From Abelmoschus esculentus (lineage: Eukaryota; Streptophyta; Magnoliopsida; Malvales; Malvaceae): a stretch of 64,000 bases of DNA. A program made the position numbers and the translations under genes. Position 1 is the stretch's first letter. Every line of letters starts with the position of its first letter. The stretch is taken from contig JAUCBN010000020.1 in assembly GCA_035048815.1 (NCBI GenBank), positions 19,497,001 to 19,561,000 on the forward strand. Direction: 5' to 3'. The notes under the pieces were generated by a model that worked only from the letters and a program-made list of their open reading frames with translations, had not been told where the DNA came from and did not search any database. Below are positions 21,774 to 33,800 of the stretch, piece after piece.

Positions 21774-24297
21774 ATGACAAAGGTTCTTCCATGGCTGTTC
21801 CTGTTCCTGTTCCTGTTCTCTTCTTTAACTATTATTACCTTCTTTCTGCCTCTAGCCGCTGCTCAACAACAGCCTCTATACCATTTTTGTTTAGACTCAA
21901 CCGGCAACTTCACCAGAAACAGCACTTACGAGACAAGCCTCAACCGCCTGCTTTCATCTTTCGTCCTCAACACTTCCAATGAAAACGGATTCTACAATTT
22001 CTCATCTGGCCAGGGCTCCAACACGGCCTACGCGATTGCGCTCTGCAGAGGGGATGTGAACCCGAGGGATTGCTTCGGTTGCGTCAACAACGCCAACGCA
22101 GAGCTAAGAACTCGGTGTCCGAACCAAAGAGAGGCGATCATATGGTACGACAGTTGCATGTTCCGATATGCAGATCGGTCCATCTTCGGTGTCGAACAAA
22201 ACAGAGAAGGAGGCCCTGCTTTCTACATGTGGAACATGAATAACGTGACCAACGTAGATGCTTTTAATCAGGTTTTGGATTCTTTAATGGATAGCTTAAC
22301 CGATACGGCTTCGTCCGGGAGGACTTCTCTCGGAAAGTTTGCGACGGGAAGTCGACGGGTTATGGATTTCCAAACCGTGTATGCGCTTGTTCAATGCACT
22401 CCCGATTTGACGCCGGTTAGTTGTAGATCTTGCTTGACTCAGGCCATTATATCTATCCCGGAATGCTGTGATAGAAAACAAGGAGGCAGGGTATATTCGC
22501 CTAGTTGTAATTTCAGGTTCGAGATTGAACGCTTCTATAATCTCACTGCAGCCGATATAGACACACCATTGGTGCCGGCGCCTGCACCGTCTCCTCCACC
22601 TTCAAACAATAATACAACCACAGGTACATTTTGAAGGGTTGCGTGCTTGTGAAGAAAAGATAAAAAAGGGTTTCTTTTTATCTTTTTGCTTAAGAAAATG
22701 GGGAGATCCAAAGCTCACTACATGAAATTCTGCAGGGAATGCGAGTGATTCGTCTCGACGTACTATTATCATATCCATCTCATCTGTTGCTGTTGCTCTA
22801 TTTATCATTTCCAGCTGCATCTTCATCGTTTTCCTGTCGAGGAAGCCGAAGATGATAGCTCAAAGTGAAGCAACCGAAGCCGTGGATGGAATCAAAACTG
22901 AAGAGTCCATACAATATGATTTCGACACTGTTAGAGCTGCAACGGATAACTTTTCCGATGCAAATAAGCTTGGACAAGGTGGATTTGGTGCAGTTTATAA
23001 GGTAATTGAAAAAGGGGCGGACTGCACCATATCAGAACTTTAATTAATTAGCATATACTTGATATATAAGTTTCCATTTTGAAATCTTCTCAGGGCACAC
23101 TTGCTGGAGGAAAATTAATAGCAGTGAAAAGGTTGTCTACAGATTCCGGACAAGGAGACCGAGAATTCGAAAACGAGGTTCGGTTAATGGCCAATCTTCA
23201 GCATAGGAATTTGGTCAGGCTCCAAGGTTTTTGCATTGAAAGAAAAGAAAGGCTTCTCATCTATGAGTTTGTGCCTAATGGAAGTTTGGATAAATTCTTA
23301 TTTGGTATATGATGATTTATATTATTGTATGACTGTTATATAATCCAACATCCATGTTTCGTTTCATTAATCGGATTTGTACGTGTATGGTGATGTAGAT
23401 CCGGTTAAGAAGGCGTATTTGAACTGGGAAAGACGATTCAAAATCATCGGAGGCATTGCTCGCGGACTTCTATACCTTCATCATGATTCTCGACTCAAGA
23501 TTGTTCACCGTGATCTCAAACCTAGCAACATACTGTTAGATGCAGAATTGAGTCCTAAAATTGCAGATTTCGGCATGGCAAGATTATGTGCTGCTGATGA
23601 AACTCAAGGTGCCACTAGTAGAATCGTCGGAACATAGTAAGCACTGCAATATAAACTTGGCGTGACGGATTCGAAAATTGATGTGTCATTAACTATTCTT
23701 ATGTTGATCGACTTGTAGCGGATACATGGCACCTGAATACGCAATGCAAGGCCAGTTTTCGGGTAAATCCGATGTTTTTAGCTTCGGTGTACTGATTTTG
23801 GAGATTTTAAGTGGTCAAAAGAGCAGTGGTTTTCATAATGGGAGCAATATAGAAGATCTTCTAAGCTTTGTAAGTATCCAAAACTTGTGAATGTTTATGC
23901 ATTAAAGGAATGCAGAGTTCATCAATTTGCATGAACTGAAACACTGCAGGCTTGGAGAAATTGGAAGGCTGGGACAGTATTCGATCTTGTCGACCCCGGT
24001 TTGAGGGATGGTCCGAGAACCGAGCTGATGAGATGCCTCCACATTGGGTTGCTTTGTGTTCAAGAAAATGTAGCTCGGAGACCAAATATGGCTTCGGTTG
24101 AACTAATGCTTACTAGCTACTCTGCCACTCTCCCACTTCCCTCAGAACCAACATTTTTCATGCACAGCAAAACTCAATCGGAGATGCAGCGGTCGCGGAA
24201 CTTAAATTCCGAGGCAACGACATCAACTCAGTTCGTAAATGAAACCGCCGTAGTCTCGGAAAATGGACTGTCCATTACCGAGCTGTATCCAAGATAG
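21774..24297 (+). CDS. Cysteine-rich receptor-like protein kinase (DUF26/CRK family)
   Basis: Six exons (21774-22623, 22736-23001, 23094-23304, 23399-23636, 23719-23869, 23950-24297) give 687 residues. Layout: a signal peptide ending near LPLAAAQQ; two Gnk2/DUF26 domains, each with the C-x8-C-x2-C pattern (CRGDVNPRDCFGC; CTPDLTPVSCRSC); a Pro-rich linker; one membrane span (IIISISSVAVALFIISSCIF); and a cytosolic Ser/Thr kinase. Kinase motifs are all present: GQGGFGAVYK, AVKR Lys, HRDLKPSN, DFG and GYMAPEY. Family role: plasma-membrane signalling in immunity and oxidative stress. Exon boundaries match the classic CRK pattern. The ligand and exact orthologue cannot be told. SDVFSFG replaces the usual SDVYSFG, a mild change. 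Confidence 0.94.
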
Positions 24298-25228
24298 CAA
24301 GCCGGTCATACTTGTATGTATGCATTGCATTTGTCTTTTGGTCTTATAGTTGAGTGAAAATAAAACAGAAACATCATTTGTTTTACTGTATCCACTGAAG
24401 TTATAAATCTAAAGGTGTCAAGAATAAAAGAATAGATAAATATAAGGATCGAATATTAAATATTAAAAAATAGATAAATATTAATTATGTTTCTTAAAAT
24501 ATAATTTAACTTTATTATATAGTAATTAAATAGATGAAATGATAATTTTTAGATGTCATGTTTTCTTTATTCTTTTTTACATGAATTTTATCAAATTTGT
24601 AATAATATTTTATTTTATTGGTATTATGATCGTCCCTTTTAATAATATTATATTTATATTATATTTATAAGTATTGTAAGAATAATTTTATGATTATTTG
24701 AATTAATTTAAATTTTGAATACTTTTTTCTCTTTTCGACATTGAATTATGTTTCAGTGTTGGTTATGATTAAAATTTTTAACGAAGTCTTATTTTTATAA
24801 AAAAATTATAATAAAACTACCCACTTTGAGCCGAGTCGAGCCAAACACATAATGTACTTTAAGTTTGAGTCTAAAATTTTAAATTCAATAAACTTTAAAT
24901 CCGAATCAAATCAAATTTACTTTAATTTAGAATCGACTCGTTATCAGTCCCTAATTCACTATCACATTCACTCGTGACTTTTATTATTTAAATTTTAATA
25001 TCGAGAGTGATGATTCTGAATCTTAAATATAAATTATAAAATAAATATAAAAATATACTAATGAAAAAAAATTGTAGATATTAAAATTTAATATTCGAAT
25101 TTCTATATTTGGTATGGTAATATCATATCACAAGAACTGAGACACCCAAAATGAAATAATGGGCTTCAAAAATCAAAGTAAACTGAGACACCCAAAATGT
25201 GACCCGTTTGAACATGGTTTAGAACATC
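24298..25228. other. Spacer between the receptor kinase and FLA7
   Basis: Receptor kinase 3' UTR to about 24400, then AT-rich DNA without a gene. Around 24820-24960 there is a GAGCCGAGTCGAGCC-containing patch of the kind seen at transposon-like repeats. The last ~60 bases are likely FLA7 3' UTR. Confidence 0.4.
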
Positions 25229-26026
25229 TCAGAAAATCATAGCCATCCATCCACCTAAGAATGCCAAAACCATCCCAGTCCGAATTTTCGAATTTATGAT
25301 CCTATGAGCCGATGAACTCGAAGAATCCGACTTCGCCGATGAACCATTTTCTTTCGATTTTGCTGCAGTTGGAGCGTCTGCGGATGGACTAATATCAGTA
25401 GCCGGGGCAGGAGCAGGAGTTGGCGGTATATCAGTCCCGAAAACGGCCTCTGGAAGAAGAACCTTATCGACCTGATAGATTGCGACCGGATCGGTCGAGT
25501 GCACGGCACTGGTAACTTTCGTTTTGCTCCATCCGGAATCGAGGCGGACGGTGCCATAATCATCAGCGAAATCCAAAGTGAATTGGCCACCAGCAAGTGT
25601 ACTAACAGGGCCTTTTGAGCTAAGGTCATTGAAGTCTGCAAGGGAATAGTACTTAGGCAAGGCATGGAAAAGGATCACTGATTTGAGCTGGTCATCACTG
25701 AGATTGGACAGGGAAGGCTTCTTGAGAGCCTTGAATGCGTCGTCTTTCGGTACGAAAATCGTAATGCCTCGATCACTATCATTGGCTTGTTTTTGGAATG
25801 TGTCGATAAGCTTAGTCGATTCGAGGTAGTTAAGGAAAGTCTGATATGGACCGGCCACGGAGAGTAAGTAAGCTAAGTTCACGTATGCCGGTCCGGGTGC
25901 TGGTGCCGGTGCCGGTGTCGGAGTCGGGATCATTGCAGTCATAGGACTTGAAACTTGACCATATGCCAATGAGTAGCACAAAATCAATACCGGAAAACAA
26001 ATCATAAAATTCCTGGACAACTCCAT
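25229..26026 (-). CDS. FLA7: Fasciclin-like arabinogalactan protein, FLA7 type
   Basis: A single 265-residue coding exon. The order is: signal peptide (MELSRNFMICFPVLILCYSLAYG); a short Pro/Ala AGP stretch (TPTPAPAPAPGPA); one FAS1 domain with ITIFVPKDDAFKAL (H1) and LFHALPKYYSL (H2 region); a second AGP patch (PPTPAPAPATD); a Ser-rich tail; and a hydrophobic end suited to a GPI anchor. The protein would sit at the outer plasma membrane or in the wall as a heavily glycosylated adhesion protein. The chosen Met at 26026 begins the signal peptide. Upstream in-frame Met codons lie in the 5' UTR, and some beyond a splice acceptor. The single FAS1 domain and sequence match Arabidopsis FLA7 best. 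Confidence 0.93.
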   Translation of the reverse strand: MELSRNFMICFPVLILCYSLAYGQVSSPMTAMIPTPTPAPAPAPGPAYVNLAYLLSVAGPYQTFLNYLESTKLIDTFQKQANDSDRGITIFVPKDDAFKALKKPSLSNLSDDQLKSVILFHALPKYYSLADFNDLSSKGPVSTLAGGQFTLDFADDYGTVRLDSGWSKTKVTSAVHSTDPVAIYQVDKVLLPEAVFGTDIPPTPAPAPATDISPSADAPTAAKSKENGSSAKSDSSSSSAHRIINSKIRTGMVLAFLGGWMAMIF

Positions 26027-26530
26027 TATTTCCCCCCAAATTTGGTTCTGTTTCAATAGAGACCACTCCTCAAACACCTGCAAGAACCAAACACATTGGC
26101 AATTACATTGCATTTCTGCAACAATGGAAATTAGAAAGTAATGGGACAAAAACCAGATCTTGACAAATCTTATCCAACACATCAAATAATCAAGACAAAA
26201 AGCTGAAAACAGGGTCTAAGACAAGAAATCAATGTCCAAATGTGGGGGGGACAAGGAACATAATTACATAAACTATCAATTCTTGTTCTTGAGCTCATAC
26301 AAAATCACCATGTCAATCAATTTCAGACCAAAATCCCAGATAAAAAATCTAATTCTTTTGCTTTACCAAAATGAAAAGAAACCAAGTATGTTCTTCAAAA
26401 AAGCAACTTTTTTTTAACACAAACAATGCAAGTGAAGAGCACAAACCTATCCAGGAGGAATTCAGAGAGAAAACTTAGCTGCTGTGCTGTGGATACCAAT
26501 ATGGCACATTGGAATGGCCATATATATATG
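26027..26530 (-). other. FLA7 leader with 5' UTR intron and TATA-like box
   Basis: On the minus strand, donor GGATAG|GTTTGT at 26447/26446 and acceptor CTTGCAG at 26078 define a likely 5' UTR intron of about 370 bases. A TATATATA run at 26519-26529 is a candidate TATA box, giving a short first leader exon. Confidence 0.55.
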
Positions 26531-28099
26531 ATGCGGACGATAATTGCCAGTAGAATAGGAATATTTGAAAATTTTTAAATTAAATTCTTTAAACTTTTAA
26601 TTTTGACCTCTAACTTTATTGAAAATTTTAAATAAACCCTTCCAACTTTTGTCAGTTGTAAGATGTAAGAAATAAACAAAAAAGAAAACGACCAGTGGGG
26701 TTGTAGTAGCTGTTAGTGATTAAATAGATGTGAAGTTTAAGGAAAAAAGTTGGTGCAAGAAATTAATAAAATAATAATAATTATTATTAAAAAACATAAT
26801 AATAAAACATATTTCTTATTTAGATTTTTTAGGAAAAAGTATCATGTATGGTAAGGGCGTAATGATTCAGATCAATCAAATATTAATTTAATTAATATTT
26901 ATATTATTATATTTTTTAAAATTGTAAGTTCGAATAAATTAAAATAAAATATGATTATAATTTTTATATTTATACATAATCTGCATTTGTCTTGAATAGT
27001 TTAAGAAAAAAAATCCCAATAACTCCAATTTTAATCTTATTATTGTGGTCTAAAACTTAAAAGACAAAAATCTTGTAAGTAGGAAATTTATTGATCATGT
27101 TAAATTTTAGTAAATGTTACTATTCTAATATACATATATTATTTAGATTATTTTTAATTTATAAATTAAAAGATATTAAATATTTATGTATTTTTATTTT
27201 ACTTTCATTTATAAATTATATTGACGATAATATTATTCGAACTAAATATGTCTTTTTCATTGTCATTTGCTCTCACATTTATGTTTCCTGTTGTCCTAAG
27301 AAATCATTAAAGACATCCCAAACTTCCAAGGCATTCTGAACCACAATGTACTCAAACTCTTTAGTCTTTATTTCTTTGTAAAGGTAAGATTTATACATTT
27401 TTTACTCAAATATATTTTTTTTAAAAACATGTATTTAAATAAGGAATAAATTATGAAATAAAAATTTTATGTCTTTTTTGGGTTTATATTTATGTACCCA
27501 TTAAAAAAATAGATTTAGTTGTTATAGTTTAAAGATTTATAAAATTAAGGTAGAATTTTTTTAGTGTTAGATTTTTTAAAGATGTTTATAATTTATATTT
27601 TTAAGTTGAAGCACTGAAATCGACATGTTTTAAGCTTAATGTTTTTCACTCTATCAATTAAAGTTTTAAAAACATTTGAACCTAACAAGTCATTGATTTC
27701 TTATTAAACCGGTTCTGTAGATCGGTTCGATCATAGCAATAAGGGTCAAGATCATTACTTGACTTCTTTCTATGGATTTTACTTAACAAATTACAATCAA
27801 TCACAAAAACATTAAAAAAACAATTTGATGACGAAAATGAAAATAAAAAATTGCTTGAGGACTCAATTGCAATATCTGCGCATATAGATGGAATATAATC
27901 ATAATAAAAGCTTCCATATTTGCCAAGCGAAAACTTTCATTATCATTATCATCATCGGTTGTATTTATTGTGGGGGAAGAAAACTAGCTGCTTGAAAACT
28001 TGTCTGAAAGTGAACATATATGTAAAAAATAGGCATGATAAGAACATGCATGCAGTAGTACTCAATCAACTGATCATCCAACTGTTGTTTTGATCCGAT
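26531..28099. other. AT-rich spacer between FLA7 and RhoGDI
   Basis: No gene is visible. Long A/T stretches and short chance open frames only (for example 27091-27339, rich in Ile, Tyr and Phe). The final ~100 bases belong to the RhoGDI 3' UTR. Confidence 0.45.
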
Positions 28100-29187
28100 C
28101 TAGTCAGCAGAAACCCAATCTTTTTTGATGTTAAATGTATAGTTGATCTCCAAGTAGCACTTGTTATCATCATCAAGGAACTGAAAAACAAACAAACAAA
28201 CAAAAAACAATACGGAATCTATGTTACTCGGATTCAGAGACAATGGATGTTGAATACGAGTATGTGTTCGTTTGACGCAAACTTGGTTCGAACAAAGTAA
28301 CCTTTGTTTTTGCAGTGTATGTTCCTCTAGCCAAAAACCCAGAAGGGGCTGTCTCTTCTGGCATTTCATGTGTGTAAGGCTCTAACTGAGGACTGAAAGT
28401 TCCAATCATCTCTTTCGTGCTGTAAACTGAAAACGAAAAGGATTCCAACTTTTCATGTGCTTTTTTAATAGTTTCGGGACGATTCTGATTAAATAGTCGG
28501 ATGGTTAAGTAAATTATTACCTTTGACACCAGTTTTCCAGACAGTGTTGGTGTACCTGAGACCAGATACGATGTTGTTGCTGACTTGGAACGAGAACTTC
28601 AATCGATAATGGCTAGCTTCTTTGAGTGTAAACCATAATCCCTCTGGCTTTCCATCTTTAGGGATTGGAAGAACCATGTCTTCCCTATCAGGAGCCACGA
28701 TTGCCACACTAAGGAACTTCACTTCTGGTTCAAGTGTTTCTGCAAGCAAAAGCATTCTCGTATTTTGCCCAAATAAATGACTCATCTTTCCAATGCAGTA
28801 TCCATACATGCATAAGATTTATGTATACATGCAAACATACATAATCAGTACCTCCAATGTTGTTAATATCCACACTTCCAAGAAGCTGTTCTTTCCATTT
28901 CCTCAAGCTCTCATCATCCTAAACCTCACACAACCAGCATCATCATAGAATAATGACAGGGAAAACTTGCATGCATGTAATACACACATACATACATTAG
29001 ATGCATGTAATACATACATACATATGGTTGAAAAAACACAAAACGATGAATGAACCTTATCTTTTTCAAGCTGTTCTTTTAGAGTACGCTGTGGACCCAA
29101 ATGCAAACTGCTTTCATCTTCGTTATCCTCCTCCTCCTCACCCTCGTGAGGAGTCTTCTTCTCAGCAGAGTCCTTGTCGTTATCCAT
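28100..29187 (-). CDS. GDI1: Rho GDP-dissociation inhibitor (RhoGDI)
   Basis: Five minus-strand exons (29056-29187, 28852-28918, 28521-28739, 28302-28426, 28100-28180) encode 207 residues. An acidic N-terminal arm (EEEEDNEDES) precedes the immunoglobulin-like prenyl-binding fold with KWKEQLLGS, KEASHYRLKFSFQVSNNIVSG, PSGFLARGTYTAKTK and the end LEINYTFNIKKDW. The family extracts prenylated ROP GTPases from membranes and keeps them GDP-bound in the cytosol; plant RhoGDI restricts sites of polar growth such as root hairs. Length and exon phases match plant RhoGDIs. No lesion is seen. The exact paralogue (GDI1 or GDI2) is not certain. Confidence 0.95.
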
Positions 29188-30881
29188 AGTACTGGAACTC
29201 GGACCAGCTCAGACAGCCAAAGACATCAACCGATCATCAACCACAGGAACAGTTTAAAGATTTAAGAGTTTCTGTTTCATTTATTAAAATGAGATGTAAA
29301 CCGACTTTTGAATAAAAATAATTATGATAAGACAAAGTCTATAATATATAATAGCATTTTTTTTTTCGGAATCTTATACGGTTACACCTATTGCATATGT
29401 CTAAAATTATCTGTAATCAAGAAAAAAACAAGCGATTTTTACCTACCGATCAAGTGTTATTAATCTGTCGTCCGGTAAAGCCAAAAGGACAGGGAAAGAA
29501 TCATAAAACCAAAGACCAAGCAGAAGACATGTCTGTTCTGCACCCGATTTGGTCGACCACTTTTGTTTTGATGGTGTTGGGACTTGGTGTGTGTGGTTTT
29601 TGTTTTGAAATGAATGTGCGAGGCAAAGCCAAGCCTAAAAGAGGAGCTTGGGGAGTGTTTTTTGAGGTTGTCTTTGGTCTTGGTTTGTTGCATGTTTTGT
29701 TGAGACATGAACTTGCTGGAAATGGTCATTTGGTGATCCGAAAAAATAGTGTTGTTCCATGTAACAAATGGAGAGTTTCGGTTGACAGACATGGAGGGAG
29801 GAGCTTGAGTGTAGCAAGAGATGGTTAAAAATATAACTGTAAATTACTATATGATTATCGGATACAAATAAAATCGATAAAAAAATTATCTTTATTTAAT
29901 TTTATGACCTTAAAAAATGAATTTATGAATCAATACAGTCAGATCGAGATTTTTTATCGAAATATTTTTTAAATTAAATTGAAATTTAAAGAGAGAGAAA
30001 ATGCCTAAGTTTCATTTATAATTGATAATCATGATGCCGTTTTCTAAGTCTTAATATTAAAAAATTAAATTTTAAGTTCTAAACTTAAATTCTAAATTAA
30101 ATTTTATATTTAAAAAAAATTATATCTTAAAAAATTCATTTTACCCTAAATTTTTTAATCTTAATCATAAATTCTAAACTCTAAAACATTAACGTGGAAT
30201 ATAAATAGAAACATAAAAAAATAAATAATTTTTATTTAAAATTTTAAATGTCAAAATAAAGAGAAAATATTTACAATGACATCAAAAGTTTTAGTTTTTA
30301 CTAGTGTGTCTAATTTAGAATTTAGAGATATTTTTTCTTCTATTGACAATGCGTGAAATAATTGATTTTAATTTATATATTTAAAAAATAAGTTTAACAA
30401 GATCCTTAAACCCCCCTAAGATTTAATAAGAATTTTAAAAATTTAAGAAAAATGTATTTAAAGTATTCAAAAATTAGATTTTTTTTAAAGAATAAATGTT
30501 AAATTTTCAAAACCCTAAATATAATAACCTCTAAATTATTATTTTTTTGTTAAATAATAAAGACGAATTTATCGCCTGTTAGTACACTAGATTTAATTAA
30601 AAACCCTAAATATAGTTTTTAAAATCCAATGGAAAACTATATATCGGGAATAGTAACGGTATAATTTAAATTTTGGTATATTTTATATTAATTAGAAATA
30701 AATCTGAAAATTTTTATATTAAAATCATTTTATATTTTTATGCTGATATGAGAAATATCTTTAAATGTATTATTGTTATGTTATTTCAAAAAATTTAAAA
30801 GTACTTTGAATTTAATATATAAAACACACTCCCACCTTTTGCTGTTCTGCTTCTGGTCTAGGGTTTACTGGATGAGTATCT
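29188..30881. other. RhoGDI upstream region and spacer before NUP188
   Basis: The RhoGDI promoter and leader lie to the left. Bases 29455-29830 are markedly less AT-rich and hold overlapping open frames on both strands (29391-29828 plus, 145 codons; 29460-29792 minus, 110 codons). I recognise neither. The minus-strand reading ends in a hydrophobic segment. It may be an extended RhoGDI leader: a GTAGGT donor lies near 29445 on the minus strand. From 29830 to 30800 the DNA is AT-rich with no gene. Confidence 0.4.
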
Positions 30882-33800
30882 ATGGCAGCCACCGCTAAAT
30901 CCGTCGATCCGTCTCTTTGGTGGGAGCCGTTCTCTTCACTTCTCACTGAACTTGAGAATGCCTCTCCCTCCGACGACCTCCCGGAAACCCTAGCGAAGAA
31001 GTTGAAAGAAAATCACGTTTGGTTCGTAGAGACGGTTTCCAGGTTCAAACCGCCGAATGAGAAGTCGAAGGAGGCTTTGACGAGTTCGCAGCAAATCAAG
31101 ATCGGTCCGCACGAGTTGACCGTCAAGCCTGATTTCAGAGACAAGGCTTTGCAAGTAAGCTCGTATTTGTGTTTGGATGAGGTGCAGTCGTACATTCTTG
31201 TTGATAGGTATCTCGACCATGGTAATGCTGCTGAGAATTACATAGTTCATGATCCTATACATGTGGTATTGCTACAATATTTCATAGAGCGTCAGTGCTT
31301 GTTCAAGTGCACAAGGCAGATCTTAACGCATGCTTTGTATTTGGGGAATGGCTTGAAAGAAGGGAGTCTGATTAGAGAGGAAGCACAGAAGCTGATTTCT
31401 GATGGATTGGAAGGTAAACTTATATCTGTAATGGAAATCCTCATGTCTTGTAGTCATCCGGAACAGATGAATGTTGATCTTTTTACGTTATGGGCTGAGG
31501 AGACTCTACTCGAAGACAACTTGGTTTTGGACATCGTTTTTCTCATTTATTATGAGTCACTTTGTACATGTAGTGCTGAAAGGTGGAAGAAACTCTGCTC
31601 CCTTTATAAGGGAACCTTATCAGGGTCTTATAACTTTGGAATGCTGGCAATATCACCTGAAGCACTATCTTCTTTTTATCATGCCAAAGTTCAGCTGTTA
31701 CTGATCCTTATAGAAGCTCTGAACCTGGAAAATCTTCTTCAGATGGTTCATGATGCAATTCCTTTTAGGCAGGGGGCTTGTGTTTTTACCATGACCGATG
31801 TCCAAGAGATTGATGCCTTGATATCTGGCTTTGATATCTTTGAAATGAGAGAAGGTGCCCTGTTGCTTCTTGCGTGGGCAGTGTTCCTTTGTCTGATTTC
31901 ATCACTACCTCGAAAAGAGGAAAGTAATGAATTGATGGTATGTGGTTCTTTCACCCTTTATATTCTACAATCTACATGAATGAATATTACCAACAATGAC
32001 ATTGTCTTTGTTTTGGTTCAACTTCTCAGGAGATTGATCATGTTGGGTATGCTCGCCAAGCTTTTCAAGCTTCGTCTCTGAGTTATTTCCTTGAAATCCT
32101 TCAAAGTGGTATCTTGAAGGAATCAGATGGTCCTGTTGCAGGTTATTTAAGTGTTTTCAGAACTTTTATTTCTGCATTCATTGCATCTTATGAAATTAGT
32201 CTTCAGGAAGAGGATGGTACCATTAATTTGATCTTGGCAATTCTTTGCTATGTTTATCGAGGAGAGGAGTCACTTTGTATTCAATTTTGGGACAGAGCAA
32301 GTTTCATCGACGGTCCTATCCGATGCCTTCTTTGTAACTTAGAGGGTGAATTCCCTGTTAGGACTGTGGAACTTCTACGTCTTCTATCATCTCTTTGTGA
32401 GGGAAGTTGGCCTGCAGAATGTGTGTATAACTTTTTAGATAAATCCACTGGCATATCATCTTTGTTTGACATTACTAGTGATTCCTCGTTGGATCATGCA
32501 TCTCAAATTGTTGAAACTCAGCATCCAGTTTGTATTCCTGGGATTGAAGGTTTGCACATTCCTAGTAGAACTCGTGGGCACATTCTGAAAGTAGTTGGTG
32601 GGGAAACTGCTCTTGTGCGCTGGGAGCATACAAAATCGGCCGTGTTTGTGCTGCTCCTTCGTTTGGCCCAGACTCCATACCTAGAAAACAATGAAGAAGC
32701 ATTTCTTACCCTTGACCTACTTGGCCGAATGGTGTCCTTCAACACGGCTGTATGCTTTTCTTTGATGGATAGTTGCAACATCTTTCATGTCCAAGCAACT
32801 GGCATGAACGGACAGATAGAAAATAATGTGTGGGTGGTTGAGATCATTAGCAGTATCATAAGAAATTTGTCTCCTAATCCCAGTGGTGCTGCATTGATGT
32901 CCATGGCTTTTGTAATCTTGGCAAAGATGCTAAAATGTTCCTCTTCTAATGTTGCTGCGGTAGCCTTGAAAGCAAATATATTTGATGTGGCTTCAAATTC
33001 AAGCACCTTCAATTTAGGTTGGAATGGTCTATCAAGTGGATCATGGTTGCTATCTGGAAAGTTGGCAAAGATGCTTTTAATGGATAGTGAGCAGAATGAT
33101 TATGACTACCCGTTAACAATATCAGTGCTGGATTTCACCATGGAGCTTGTAAGGACTGGTGTGGAAGATGATATTGTTGTGTCATTAATTGTTTTCTCCC
33201 TCCAGTATATTCTAGTTAATCATGAATACTGGAAATATAAAGTGAAGAATACTCGTTGGAAAGTAACATTGAAGGTGCTGGAAGTGATGAAAATGTGCAT
33301 TTTAGCTACATCTTCCTCTGAAAAGTTGAGTAATGTAATACGAGATTTGATACTCTATGATTCTTCAATCCACAGCACTCTCTTTCGTATAATGTGTACA
33401 ACTTCTGAAGCTTTGGAGAGACTTTATCTCAATCGCCTCATAGAATTGGTGGAGATTGAGGGATTACAGCATGCTATAAGTTCTGCTTTGGATATCTCAT
33501 ATGTCACACTTACCAAATTTTCGAAGGATATGCCATCAAGCCTCCCAGCTTTTCACCAAGCTATTCTCTCTTCGACAACCAAGCCAATTCCTGTCATTGC
33601 TGCCGTCATATCATTGATATCTTTTTTTCGTGATCCGGCTATACAGGTTGCTGCTGCTAAACTATTGGCAATATTATTGCAGATGGGGGAACCATATCCT
33701 TTTATAAATTCAAGCTTTTGTCCAGATGATAAGCGCATGACAGATTTAAGGCATTCTATTTATAGCATTCTACTTGAACACAAGATACTGAATGAGGATC

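Noticed and set aside
28978..29025. ACATACAT/TACATACA repeats in a RhoGDI intron, considered as a CRISPR-like or regulatory array
   Set aside because: A simple microsatellite with no unique spacers; plant genomes do not carry CRISPR arrays.
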